Made by a program: the position numbers and the translations under genes. Shown piece after piece: positions 1 to 5,940 of a DNA stretch of 7,958 bases (positions are counted from its first letter, which is position 1; each line of letters starts with the position of its first letter). This stretch comes from Kiritimatiellia bacterium (GTDB lineage Bacteria > Verrucomicrobiota > Kiritimatiellia > RFP12 > UBA3636). The stretch covers positions 1 to 7,958 of the forward strand of contig JAFSUV010000160.1 in assembly GCA_017450425.1 (NCBI GenBank), read 5' to 3'. Below the pieces are notes generated by a model, which saw nothing but the letters and a program-made list of their open reading frames with translations, searched no databases and had not been told where the DNA came from.

Positions 1-17
1 CCGCCGCGGGCGGGCCC

Positions 18-2876
18 TCATCCGGACCCGAGCGCCGCAGCCGTGGCGCCCGGCCCGGCGGCCACGAGAGCCGGAGGTCCCTCGGCCACGACGCGGCCGC
101 CGTTTTCGCCGCCGCCCGGCCCCAGATCGACGATCCAGTCCGCTGCGCGCATGACTTGGAGGTTGTGCTCGACCACGACGAGCGTGTGCCCTTCGCGGGC
201 GAGGCGGCGCATGACGCCGAGGAGCGCTTCGATGTCGCTGAAATGCAGTCCCGTCGTAGGCTCGTCGAAAAGCAGCAGGGCGGGCTTGTCGCCCGACTTG
301 GCGCCCTTTGCCGCCAGCGACGCAAGAAATCCGGCGAGTTTCAGGCGCTGCGCTTCGCCGCCGGAGAGCGTGGGAACGGGCTGGCCGAGTTTTACGTAGC
401 CGAGGCCGGCTTCGGCGAGCGGCTTCAGGGCATCGACCACCGCTTTGTGCCCGGCGAACGCCGCGGCGGCTTCCTCGACCGTGAGCGAAAGGGCGTCGGC
501 TATCGAAATGTCGCCGCCGCCGTCCGCGCGCGGCACCTTGACGGCGAGCGTTTCCGCGCGGTAGCGGCTCCCCCCGCAGGCTTCGCACGGCAGATAGACG
601 TCGGACAGGAACTGCATCTCGACGTGTTCAAAGCCAGAGCCTTCGCACTCCGGGCACCGCCCGAGCCCGCCGTTGAAGCTGAAGTCGCCGATCCCCAGTC
701 CGGCGGCGCGGGCGCCGGGGGTCGCGGCGAAAACGGCGCGTATGGCGTCGAAAGCGCCGACGAAACTCGCCGGCGTCGAACGCGCGCTTTTGCCGATCGG
801 CGTCTGATCGACCATCTCGACCGAGGAAAAGTTTTCCGCGCCTTCCACGGCTTTGAACGCGCCGCACTGCGGCTGCGGCACGCCGAGCGCCCTTGAGACG
901 GCGGGGAAAAGCGTGTCGCACACGAGCGACGACTTGCCGGAGCCGGAAACGCCGGTCACGACCGTGATCGCGCCGAGCGGAAACTCGACCGTCAGGTTTT
1001 TCAAGTTGTTTTCGCTTGCTCCGACAAGGCGCAGACAGCGGCGCGGCGCGGCTTCGGCCGCGAGAAGAAGGGACGGCGAATCGCCTTCGAGAGGGACGCC
1101 GCGCGTTTTGCCCGCCGCCTCGCGCTTCAGCCACGGGGCGGAAACGGACTTGCGGCTCGCGAGGAGTTGCGGCACGGTGCCGTCGAAAACCACGTTTCCG
1201 CCGCGTTCGCCCGGCCCGGGGCCGAGCTCCAGCACCCGGTCGGCGGCGAGGATGACCGACGGGTCGTGCTCCACCACGAGCACGGTGTTGCCGGCGTCGC
1301 GCAGACGGCGCAGGAGCGCCACGAGGCGGGCGGTGTCCGCCGGGTGCAGCCCCACGGAAGGTTCGTCGAGCACGAAAAGCGTGCCCGTTAGGTCCGATCC
1401 CAGCGCCGTAGTGAGCGCTATCCGCTGCGCCTCGCCGCCGGAAAGCGTGCGCGACTGCCTGTCGAGCGCGAGGTATCCGACGCCCGCCTCTTCGAGGTAG
1501 TCGAGGCGCGGCAGCGCCCCTTCCAGCACCGCCAGCGCCGCGTCGCCGCGCGGCGTGCCGGGCTTCGCCCCGGCGGCGAGCGATTTGAGGAACGCCTTCG
1601 CCCCGGACACCGTGAGCGCGGAGAGCTGCGCCACGTCGAGCGAGTCGCCGCCGGCCTTGAGCCGCCATTCGAGCGCTTCAGGCCGCATCCTGGAGCCGCC
1701 GCAGACGGAGCAGGGCGTGTATTCGCGGTAGCGCGAAAGCATCACCCGGACGTGGAGTTTGTAGGTGCGGCTCTCCAGCCACCGGAAAAACTCCGCGACG
1801 CCCGGCCAGAGGCCGCTCTCCCAGTCGTCCGTCTCGCCGTCCCACGCCCATCGGCGCCACTTTTGCGGCAGTTCCTCCCACGGCGTATCCACCGGACACC
1901 CGATTTTGCGCGCCCGGCGCACGAGCATCCGCTGCGCATCGATGAAAGACGCGGTCTGGAACGGTTTGAAGCAGCCTTGCGCCAGACTCTTGCGCGGGTC
2001 CGGCACGACGAGCGCCTCGGACACGCCGATCACGCGGCCGAATCCCCTACAGTGCGGACACGCGCCGACCGGTGAATTGAACGAAAACAGGTTTGGCGAC
2101 GGCCTCTCGAAACGGTGGCCGCAATCCGGGCATTCAAGGGAAGCGCGGTAGCGGAAGGACTCGGTTTCGCTGCGGTTGTCGTCGAGGATGGAGACGATAG
2201 CAAGCCCGGAACCCTTTTCAAAGGCGGTTTCGACCGCCTCGGCAAGGCGCGCCGCCGGTTCGCCGGGCGCGGGGATGCGCACGGAACCCACCGAGACGCG
2301 CAGCCGGGAGCCTCCGACTTGCGAAACGCGAGTCCATCCCTGCGCCTTGAGGAGCGCCAGGGCGTCGTCCCGCGCGACGGACTCCGGCACTTCGACTTCA
2401 AACGCCACGGTTGCGCGGCGTCCCGCCAGACCGCGCCGCGACAGGTCTTCGCGGACCGACGCCACGGTGGCCGGCTCGACTTCGCGGCCGCAATGCGGGC
2501 ATACCGGTACGGCGCACGAGGCGTAAAGCTGCTTGAAGCGGTCGTTCAGCTCCGTCATCGTCCCGACGGTCGAGCGCGAATTGCGCACGGGATTGCCCTG
2601 CCTGATGGCGATCGCCGGCGGGAGGCCGTCCACGGAATCCACGGCCGGTGGCGGCAGCCGCTCCAGGAACTGGCGCGCGTACGGAGAAAACGTCTCGACG
2701 TAGCGCCGCTGCCCCTCGGCGTAAACCGTGTCGAAAACGAGCGACGACTTGCCGGAGCCCGAAACGCCGGTCACGACCGTGAACAAGCCTTCGCGGATAT
2801 CGACGTCTATGCCGCGCAGGTTGTTCTGCCTTGCGCCCCGTATCCGGATGGCCTCCGTTTCCTCCCGGGTTTTCAC
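18..2876 (-). CDS. UvrA-family excinuclease ATPase, divergent (non-canonical) type
   Basis: UvrA is the damage-recognition ATPase of nucleotide excision repair; it dimerises on DNA and loads UvrB. This 952-residue protein has the whole UvrA layout. The N-terminal ABC half has Walker A GVSGSGKSS at residues 37-45, signature LSGGEAQR at 478-485 and Walker B FVLDEP at 501-506. The C-terminal half has a second Walker A near 642-650, LSGGEAQR at 837-844 and LLLFDEP at 867-873. Zinc-binding CXXC pairs lie at 249-252/273-276 and 741-744/764-767. Length is that of UvrA (about 940), and the region between residue 130 and the first zinc module is long enough to hold a UvrB-binding domain. Conserved blocks differ from the usual form: AIAIRQGNPVRNSRSTVGTMTEL replaces the IEQK...NPRSTVGT pattern in part, and DQTPIGKSARSTPASF replaces DQSPIGRTPRSNPA. 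It is therefore probably a UvrA paralogue; its repair role is inferred. The GTG start is fixed by an in-frame TAA two codons upstream and a GGAGG ten bases upstream. It follows the LysM lipoprotein gene by 39 bases. Confidence 0.93.
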   Translation of the reverse strand: MKTREETEAIRIRGARQNNLRGIDVDIREGLFTVVTGVSGSGKSSLVFDTVYAEGQRRYVETFSPYARQFLERLPPPAVDSVDGLPPAIAIRQGNPVRNSRSTVGTMTELNDRFKQLYASCAVPVCPHCGREVEPATVASVREDLSRRGLAGRRATVAFEVEVPESVARDDALALLKAQGWTRVSQVGGSRLRVSVGSVRIPAPGEPAARLAEAVETAFEKGSGLAIVSILDDNRSETESFRYRASLECPDCGHRFERPSPNLFSFNSPVGACPHCRGFGRVIGVSEALVVPDPRKSLAQGCFKPFQTASFIDAQRMLVRRARKIGCPVDTPWEELPQKWRRWAWDGETDDWESGLWPGVAEFFRWLESRTYKLHVRVMLSRYREYTPCSVCGGSRMRPEALEWRLKAGGDSLDVAQLSALTVSGAKAFLKSLAAGAKPGTPRGDAALAVLEGALPRLDYLEEAGVGYLALDRQSRTLSGGEAQRIALTTALGSDLTGTLFVLDEPSVGLHPADTARLVALLRRLRDAGNTVLVVEHDPSVILAADRVLELGPGPGERGGNVVFDGTVPQLLASRKSVSAPWLKREAAGKTRGVPLEGDSPSLLLAAEAAPRRCLRLVGASENNLKNLTVEFPLGAITVVTGVSGSGKSSLVCDTLFPAVSRALGVPQPQCGAFKAVEGAENFSSVEMVDQTPIGKSARSTPASFVGAFDAIRAVFAATPGARAAGLGIGDFSFNGGLGRCPECEGSGFEHVEMQFLSDVYLPCEACGGSRYRAETLAVKVPRADGGGDISIADALSLTVEEAAAAFAGHKAVVDALKPLAEAGLGYVKLGQPVPTLSGGEAQRLKLAGFLASLAAKGAKSGDKPALLLFDEPTTGLHFSDIEALLGVMRRLAREGHTLVVVEHNLQVMRAADWIVDLGPGGGENGGRVVAEGPPALVAAGPGATAAALGSG

Positions 2877-2886
2877 CTTTTAAGAG

Positions 2887-2891
2887 CCTCC
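2887..2891 (-). promoter_or_regulatory. Ribosome binding site of the uvrA-like gene
   Basis: On the minus strand a GGAGG lies ten bases before the GTG at 2876. An in-frame TAA sits between it and the start, so no upstream start in this frame can use it. This decides the otherwise unusual GTG start. Confidence 0.75.
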
Positions 2892-2915
2892 GCCGGCCGA
2901 GAGTCCCCGCTCCGT

Positions 2916-3794
2916 TCAGTAGGGGAGCACGAGGATCATGCCCTCGGTCAGTTTGTCGCTGCCGCGCAGACGGTCTGCATTGGCGGCGCGGATGTCGGCC
3001 GTGCGCGAAGCGTCGCCGTAGGCCTTCTGCGCCACGGACCAGAGCGTGTCGCCGCGCCGGACCTTGTAGGTGCGCGGCCCCTGCGGCTGAACCGGCGCCG
3101 CGTACGAAACCGCGCCGCCGGAGCGATCGGCGTCCGCCTCCGCGGCGCGCGTCAAATCGCGGCTTGGCGCGGCGGCTACGCCCTGGCTCTGCAAGATGTC
3201 GATTTGGCGGTCTTTGGCGAGGATTTCGCGCTGAAGCCTGTCGGCGTCGCCCCGCAGCCTGTTTCGTTCCGCGACGGCGGCGTCCGCCTCCGCCCGGGCC
3301 GCCGTAAGCTCTTCTTCCAGCGCCGCGATGCGGCGCGCCTGCTCCTCGGAGCCCGGAAGCGCGACGCGATCCGCAGTGTCGCCGCCCGAAGTGCGGCGGG
3401 CGATCGAATCGCGCGCGGCGCGTATGCGCTCGCGCACCATCGCCTCCTTTTCCGAACCCGGTGCGAGCCGCAGGTAGGCGCGGTATTCGCCGAGGGCGGC
3501 GTAGGGATCGTCCGCCAGATCGTGCAGAAGGATGCCGAGCTGGAGGCGCGCCATGGCGTCACACGGCCGCGCCGCGGCGATGTCCTCGTAGATTTCGCGC
3601 GCCTCTTCGACTTTGCCGGCGCGCTGCGCGTCGCGGGCCCTCTGCGCCGCGGAGGCCGCGCTTTGCTCCTTGGAAAGCGCCTTGAACCGCGCCTCCGGGC
3701 CGCACCCGGCGACAAAGGCCGCTGCGATGAAAAACGCGGCGGCGGCACGGATGCCGCCACCGCACAATCGCGAAAATCCGGTGTCGATTACCAT
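2916..3794 (-). CDS. LysM-domain lipoprotein with TPR-like and coiled-coil regions
   Basis: This is a predicted 292-residue envelope lipoprotein. Residues 1-31 form a lipoprotein signal peptide: R9 and R16, a hydrophobic AAAAFFIAAAFVAG run, and lipobox VAGC with C31 as the lipidated cysteine. Residues about 45-112 are helical and look like one or two TPR units (AGKVEEAREIYEDIAAARP, then DPYAALGEYRAYLRLAPGS). Residues about 149-204 are a charged heptad-like coiled coil (EEQARRIAALEEELTAARAE and onward). An Ala/Pro-rich linker leads to a C-terminal LysM module at about 241-292, beginning TYKVRRGDTLWSVAQKAYGD. LysM modules bind the GlcNAc-containing glycan of peptidoglycan, so the protein probably tethers a membrane to the cell wall. 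The ATG at 3794 overlaps the prepilin stop by seven bases, has no Shine-Dalgarno of its own, and directly precedes the signal peptide, suggesting translational coupling. A longer in-frame reading to 4010 is out-of-frame prepilin sequence and is rejected. The exact role is unknown. Confidence 0.88.
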   Translation of the reverse strand: MVIDTGFSRLCGGGIRAAAAFFIAAAFVAGCGPEARFKALSKEQSAASAAQRARDAQRAGKVEEAREIYEDIAAARPCDAMARLQLGILLHDLADDPYAALGEYRAYLRLAPGSEKEAMVRERIRAARDSIARRTSGGDTADRVALPGSEEQARRIAALEEELTAARAEADAAVAERNRLRGDADRLQREILAKDRQIDILQSQGVAAAPSRDLTRAAEADADRSGGAVSYAAPVQPQGPRTYKVRRGDTLWSVAQKAYGDASRTADIRAANADRLRGSDKLTEGMILVLPY

Positions 3795-4519
3795 TCGCCG
3801 CTGTCTTGCGAACCGCCCTGGGAAACCGCCGCAAGGATCGCAATCGTTTCGGTGACGTCGTTCGTCACGCCCACGCCGTTGAGGAAGCTGAACTGCGTGA
3901 GGTACTTGGCCTTGACCGTGCGCATGGCGCTGCCCTTGCTGACCGTGACGACCTGGGTCTTGCCGAACGGCTTTTCTACCTTGGCTTCGTAGTTGAGGCG
4001 GTCGGCCCACTTGTTCTTCTGGGCCGTGCTCGCGTCCTCGAAATCGAAATCGGCCACGTCGAGCTTGTTGAGGTTGCGCGTCCAGAGGAACGGAATCGCG
4101 TCGTCGCAGCTCTCGATGCCGGCGAGGCAGTTCCAGATGTTGCCGGAGCTGTCTCCGAGCGAATCGACGTCCTTCGCCGCTTCGACGCCGCCGCCCACGA
4201 GCGTGGAGAGCGAGATGCCGTCGAGGATCTCCTGCTCGAGGAGCTGCTGGAAGTACTTGTTGGAGGAATTTTTGAACCTGGAGGAGGCGTTATTGTACGT
4301 CGGCCACACCGAGCTGAGGGACTGCGACTCGCGCTCGATGTTGGCCGAGACGATGGCCTGGACGATGGAGCGGCCGTTGTTGCCGACGCGGACGCCCTGC
4401 GCCTGGTTCATCGCGCCCTGGATGGCCGGGAACATGAGCGTGGCGAGGATACCGATGATTGCGATGACGATCAGAAGCTCGATGAGCGTGAACGCCGAGA
4501 GTGATGTTTTGTTTTTCAT
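3788..4519 (-). CDS. Prepilin-type protein (type IV pilin-like / pseudopilin)
   Basis: This is a 243-residue protein with a class III (prepilin) signal. A short basic leader, MKNKTSLSA, is followed by F10-T-L-I-E14 and a hydrophobic helix running to about residue 30. Prepilin peptidase should cut between A9 and F10; E14 is the conserved Glu+5 used in filament assembly. The -1 residue is Ala instead of the common Gly. The helix continues as a pilin N-terminal stalk (PAIQGAMNQAQGVRVGNNGR). The globular part carries a possible disulphide pair, C131 and C138, and a PFLWTRNLNKLD stretch near 143-154. I cannot say whether it is a major pilin, a type II secretion GspG-like pseudopilin, or a surface protein with a pilin anchor; no pilus assembly ATPase or secretin gene is in the window. 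The ATG at 4519 is chosen because the prepilin leader starts there; upstream is an A-rich leader (CTAAAAATCAACAAAATG) without a Shine-Dalgarno. A promoter and stem-loop lie just upstream. The stop overlaps the next gene's ATG. Confidence 0.92.
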   Translation of the reverse strand: MKNKTSLSAFTLIELLIVIAIIGILATLMFPAIQGAMNQAQGVRVGNNGRSIVQAIVSANIERESQSLSSVWPTYNNASSRFKNSSNKYFQQLLEQEILDGISLSTLVGGGVEAAKDVDSLGDSSGNIWNCLAGIESCDDAIPFLWTRNLNKLDVADFDFEDASTAQKNKWADRLNYEAKVEKPFGKTQVVTVSKGSAMRTVKAKYLTQFSFLNGVGVTNDVTETIAILAAVSQGGSQDSGEW

Positions 4520-4554
4520 TTTGTTGATTTTTAGGTTTCTTGAGAGGTTTTCCG

Positions 4555-4594
4555 GGTTGCGGTGCAGCGCCGGAATGTGGCGCAAGCCGCAACC
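4555..4594 (-). promoter_or_regulatory. Two-tier stem-loop in the 5' leader of the prepilin transcript
   Basis: Read on the minus strand, GGTTGCGG (4594-4587) pairs perfectly with CCGCAACC (4562-4555). Inside, GCGCC (4583-4579) pairs with GGCGC (4571-4567) around a seven-base loop. A second copy of GGTTGCGG, overlapping the first by two bases and starting at 4600, could replace the outer arm. No T-run follows, so it is not a typical terminator. Because the predicted transcription start is near 4595, the hairpin would sit at the very 5' end of the mRNA, a position known in other bacteria to protect transcripts from decay. The role here is inferred. Confidence 0.55.
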
Positions 4595-4601
4595 GCAACC
4601 G

Positions 4602-4630
4602 ATTGTGTCACAACCGCCGATTTGCGTCAA
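4602..4630 (-). promoter_or_regulatory. Sigma70-like promoter for the prepilin gene
   Basis: On the minus strand the -35 box TTGACG (4630-4625, five of six matches to consensus) is separated by exactly 17 bases from CACAAT (4607-4602, four of six matches to TATAAT). The predicted start of transcription is about 4595, giving a leader of roughly 75 bases to the ATG at 4519. The -10 box is overlapped by an 11-base perfect palindrome, TTGTGTCACAA (4603-4613), a possible operator. It is the only clear promoter I see for the prepilin, LysM lipoprotein and uvrA-like genes. Confidence 0.55.
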
Positions 4631-4731
4631 GCGCGTTTTTGGCCGCACCCTTGTCCCCCCCGTTTTTCAGGCGATGGCGGCGTACGCGGCAGGCTTGCAT
4701 TTCAGCCGTGTTTTCATTTTTGTCACACAAA

Positions 4732-4743
4732 GGGGGGGGGGGG
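4732..4743 (+). repeat. Homopolymer tract, 12 G (12 C on the coding strand)
   Basis: Twelve consecutive G residues follow ACACAAA and precede ATAAGCC. The tract lies 16 bases downstream of the glycosyltransferase stop, outside any supported gene, and about 100 bases upstream of the prepilin -35 box. Tracts of this length are prone to length change by slipped-strand mispairing; the exact count may also be a sequencing or assembly artefact. Confidence 0.85.
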
Positions 4744-4758
4744 ATAAGCCCGCTGGCC

Positions 4759-5940
4759 TCAGCGATCCTGTGCCGGGGAGAGGTACTCCTGCGCGATTGC
4801 GGCGGCGGCGCGATCCCAGGAGAAGAGCGGGGCGCGCGCGAGGCCCGCCTTGCGCAAGGCGGCGAGCGCGGCTTCGTCTTCGAGCGTGTCGAGGATGGCG
4901 CGGGCCCAAGTCGCGGCATCGGCGGGCAGCGGCACGATGCGAGCCGCGTCGCCGGCGATTTCGGGGATCGAACCGCCGTCGCTGCAGACTACGGGCAGGC
5001 CGCTCGCAAACGCTTCGGCGATCTGAAGCCCGAACCCTTCGTAGCGCGACGGGTGCACGAGCAGGTCGGCGGAGCGGTAAAGCGCCACGAGGTCGTCGCC
5101 GCCCAGCGGGCCGGTACTCGACACCGCATCCGCGACGCCCAGCGCCCTGGCCAGTTCTTCCGGCTCGCGGTACCGGGGGTCGGGCGATCCCGCGAGGACG
5201 AGCCGCACCGGCCACGGCGCGCGGGCCCGCAGCGCCGCAAACGCCTCGACGAGAAGCGGCACGTTTTTGTACGGGTCGCGCCGCCCCACGTACAGCAGGA
5301 CGCGCTCGTCCCCGCCGGCGCGCGCCTTTTTCCCCGGCGCAAGCCCTGCGGCGAAAAACCCGGCCGCGACGCCGTTGTGGACGGCGACAACCCGCTTCGC
5401 CGCCTTTTCGGGGAGCGACAATTCGCGCACGATGTCGCGCCTGGACGTTTCGCTCACCGTGAAAAGCGTGTCGGCCGCGAGAGCCGTCGATCGCAGACAG
5501 CGCTTGTACGCGCCCTTCATGCGCGACGTGCGCGAGTGCGGGGCGTAGTCCGGGACGACGAGCGGTATCAAGTCGTGAATCGTCGCGAATATGCGCCCGC
5601 TCCAGCCGAAAAGGCCGAACGTCGGGATCATGAAATTCGGCGTGTGGTAAACGGCGGCGCGGCTGCGGCGGAGAAACCGCGCGAGCGCGATTGCGCCAGA
5701 CGGGGAAAGCGGCCCTTTCCGGCAGCGCACGATCCCGCCGCCGCCGGGAGCGGCGGCGGCGGCGAGGCGGCTTTCAAGCGCGTCCGAGGCGTCGGAGCGC
5801 AGGAGAAACACGAATTTCCAGTCCGGCAGAAGACGCGGCAGCCGCGTGGCGAGCGCCTCGGCGTAAACGCCTATCCCGGACGGCTCGCGCTTGATCCACC
5901 GGGCGTCGAAAACCGCGGTTTTTCCGTCGTCGCGCTTCAT
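4759..5940 (-). CDS. GT4-type glycosyltransferase (GT-B fold, mannosyltransferase-like)
   Basis: This 393-residue protein resembles family 4 retaining glycosyltransferases, which transfer sugars from nucleotide-sugar donors to cell-surface polysaccharide or glycolipid acceptors in the cytoplasm. The N-terminal acceptor domain starts with FDARWIKREPSGIGVYAEAL, including the glycine-rich GIGVY loop at 22-26; TIHDLIPL lies at 120-127 and VSETSRRDI at 162-170, both typical of the WbaZ/MtfB-like group. The C-terminal donor domain begins near 213 with LLYVGRRDPYKN (R220 and K225 at the positions that contact donor phosphates) and contains SADLLVHPSRYEGFGLQIAE with the E-X7-E pair E301/E309, then GLPVVCSDGGSIPEIAGDAA. 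The donor sugar cannot be read from sequence. The ATG overlaps the permease stop as ATGA, with GAGGG seven bases upstream (5952-5948), so the two are an operon. The frame stays open far upstream only because it runs through the permease gene in another frame. Residues 60-69 are a low-complexity Ala/Pro/Gly segment. Confidence 0.92.
   Translation of the reverse strand: MKRDDGKTAVFDARWIKREPSGIGVYAEALATRLPRLLPDWKFVFLLRSDASDALESRLAAAAAPGGGGIVRCRKGPLSPSGAIALARFLRRSRAAVYHTPNFMIPTFGLFGWSGRIFATIHDLIPLVVPDYAPHSRTSRMKGAYKRCLRSTALAADTLFTVSETSRRDIVRELSLPEKAAKRVVAVHNGVAAGFFAAGLAPGKKARAGGDERVLLYVGRRDPYKNVPLLVEAFAALRARAPWPVRLVLAGSPDPRYREPEELARALGVADAVSSTGPLGGDDLVALYRSADLLVHPSRYEGFGLQIAEAFASGLPVVCSDGGSIPEIAGDAARIVPLPADAATWARAILDTLEDEAALAALRKAGLARAPLFSWDRAAAAIAQEYLSPAQDR
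5735..5762. repeat. Perfect 12-base inverted repeat inside the glycosyltransferase gene
   Basis: Four CCG triplets (5735-5746), a GGAG spacer and four CGG triplets (5751-5762) form a perfect 12-base-pair stem with a four-base loop. It encodes the Ala-run/Pro/Gly-run segment at residues 60-69 of the glycosyltransferase. It may be only a by-product of GCC alanine and GGC glycine codons, or a slippage-grown triplet repeat. Confidence 0.8.

Larger units (their letters stand above)
4520..4758. other. Intergenic region with homopolymer tracts and short palindromes
   Basis: This 239-base gap separates the glycosyltransferase stop from the prepilin start. In plus-strand terms it contains a G run of 12 (4732-4743), a C run of 7 (4655-4661), the palindromes TTTGT-CAC-ACAAA (4719-4731) and TTGTG-T-CACAA (4603-4613), and the promoter and leader hairpin described separately. 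In minus-strand RNA, CCCCCCC followed by TTT could pair with AAA and GGGGGGG about 60 bases later, with a bulged C. I see no convincing intrinsic terminator for the glycosyltransferase. Short open frames crossing the gap have no signal of being real genes. Confidence 0.6.

Noticed and set aside
628..1668. A 346-codon minus-strand frame inside the uvrA-like gene
   Set aside because: It is a frame-shifted shadow of the uvrA-like gene: Arg-rich, with no domain, while the main frame keeps all UvrA motifs through this stretch.
3795..4010. A longer start for the LysM lipoprotein at 4010
   Set aside because: The extra 72 residues are an out-of-frame reading of the prepilin gene, and the signal peptide with its lipobox starts right after the ATG at 3794.
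4520..4648. A longer start for the prepilin gene at 4648
   Set aside because: It would place about 43 residues before the prepilin leader, which must be short, and would translate through the predicted promoter and stem-loop.
4744..4758. Intrinsic terminator directly after the glycosyltransferase stop
   Set aside because: Only a weak GCC/GGC pairing is present next to the stop, and no T-run follows it on the minus strand.
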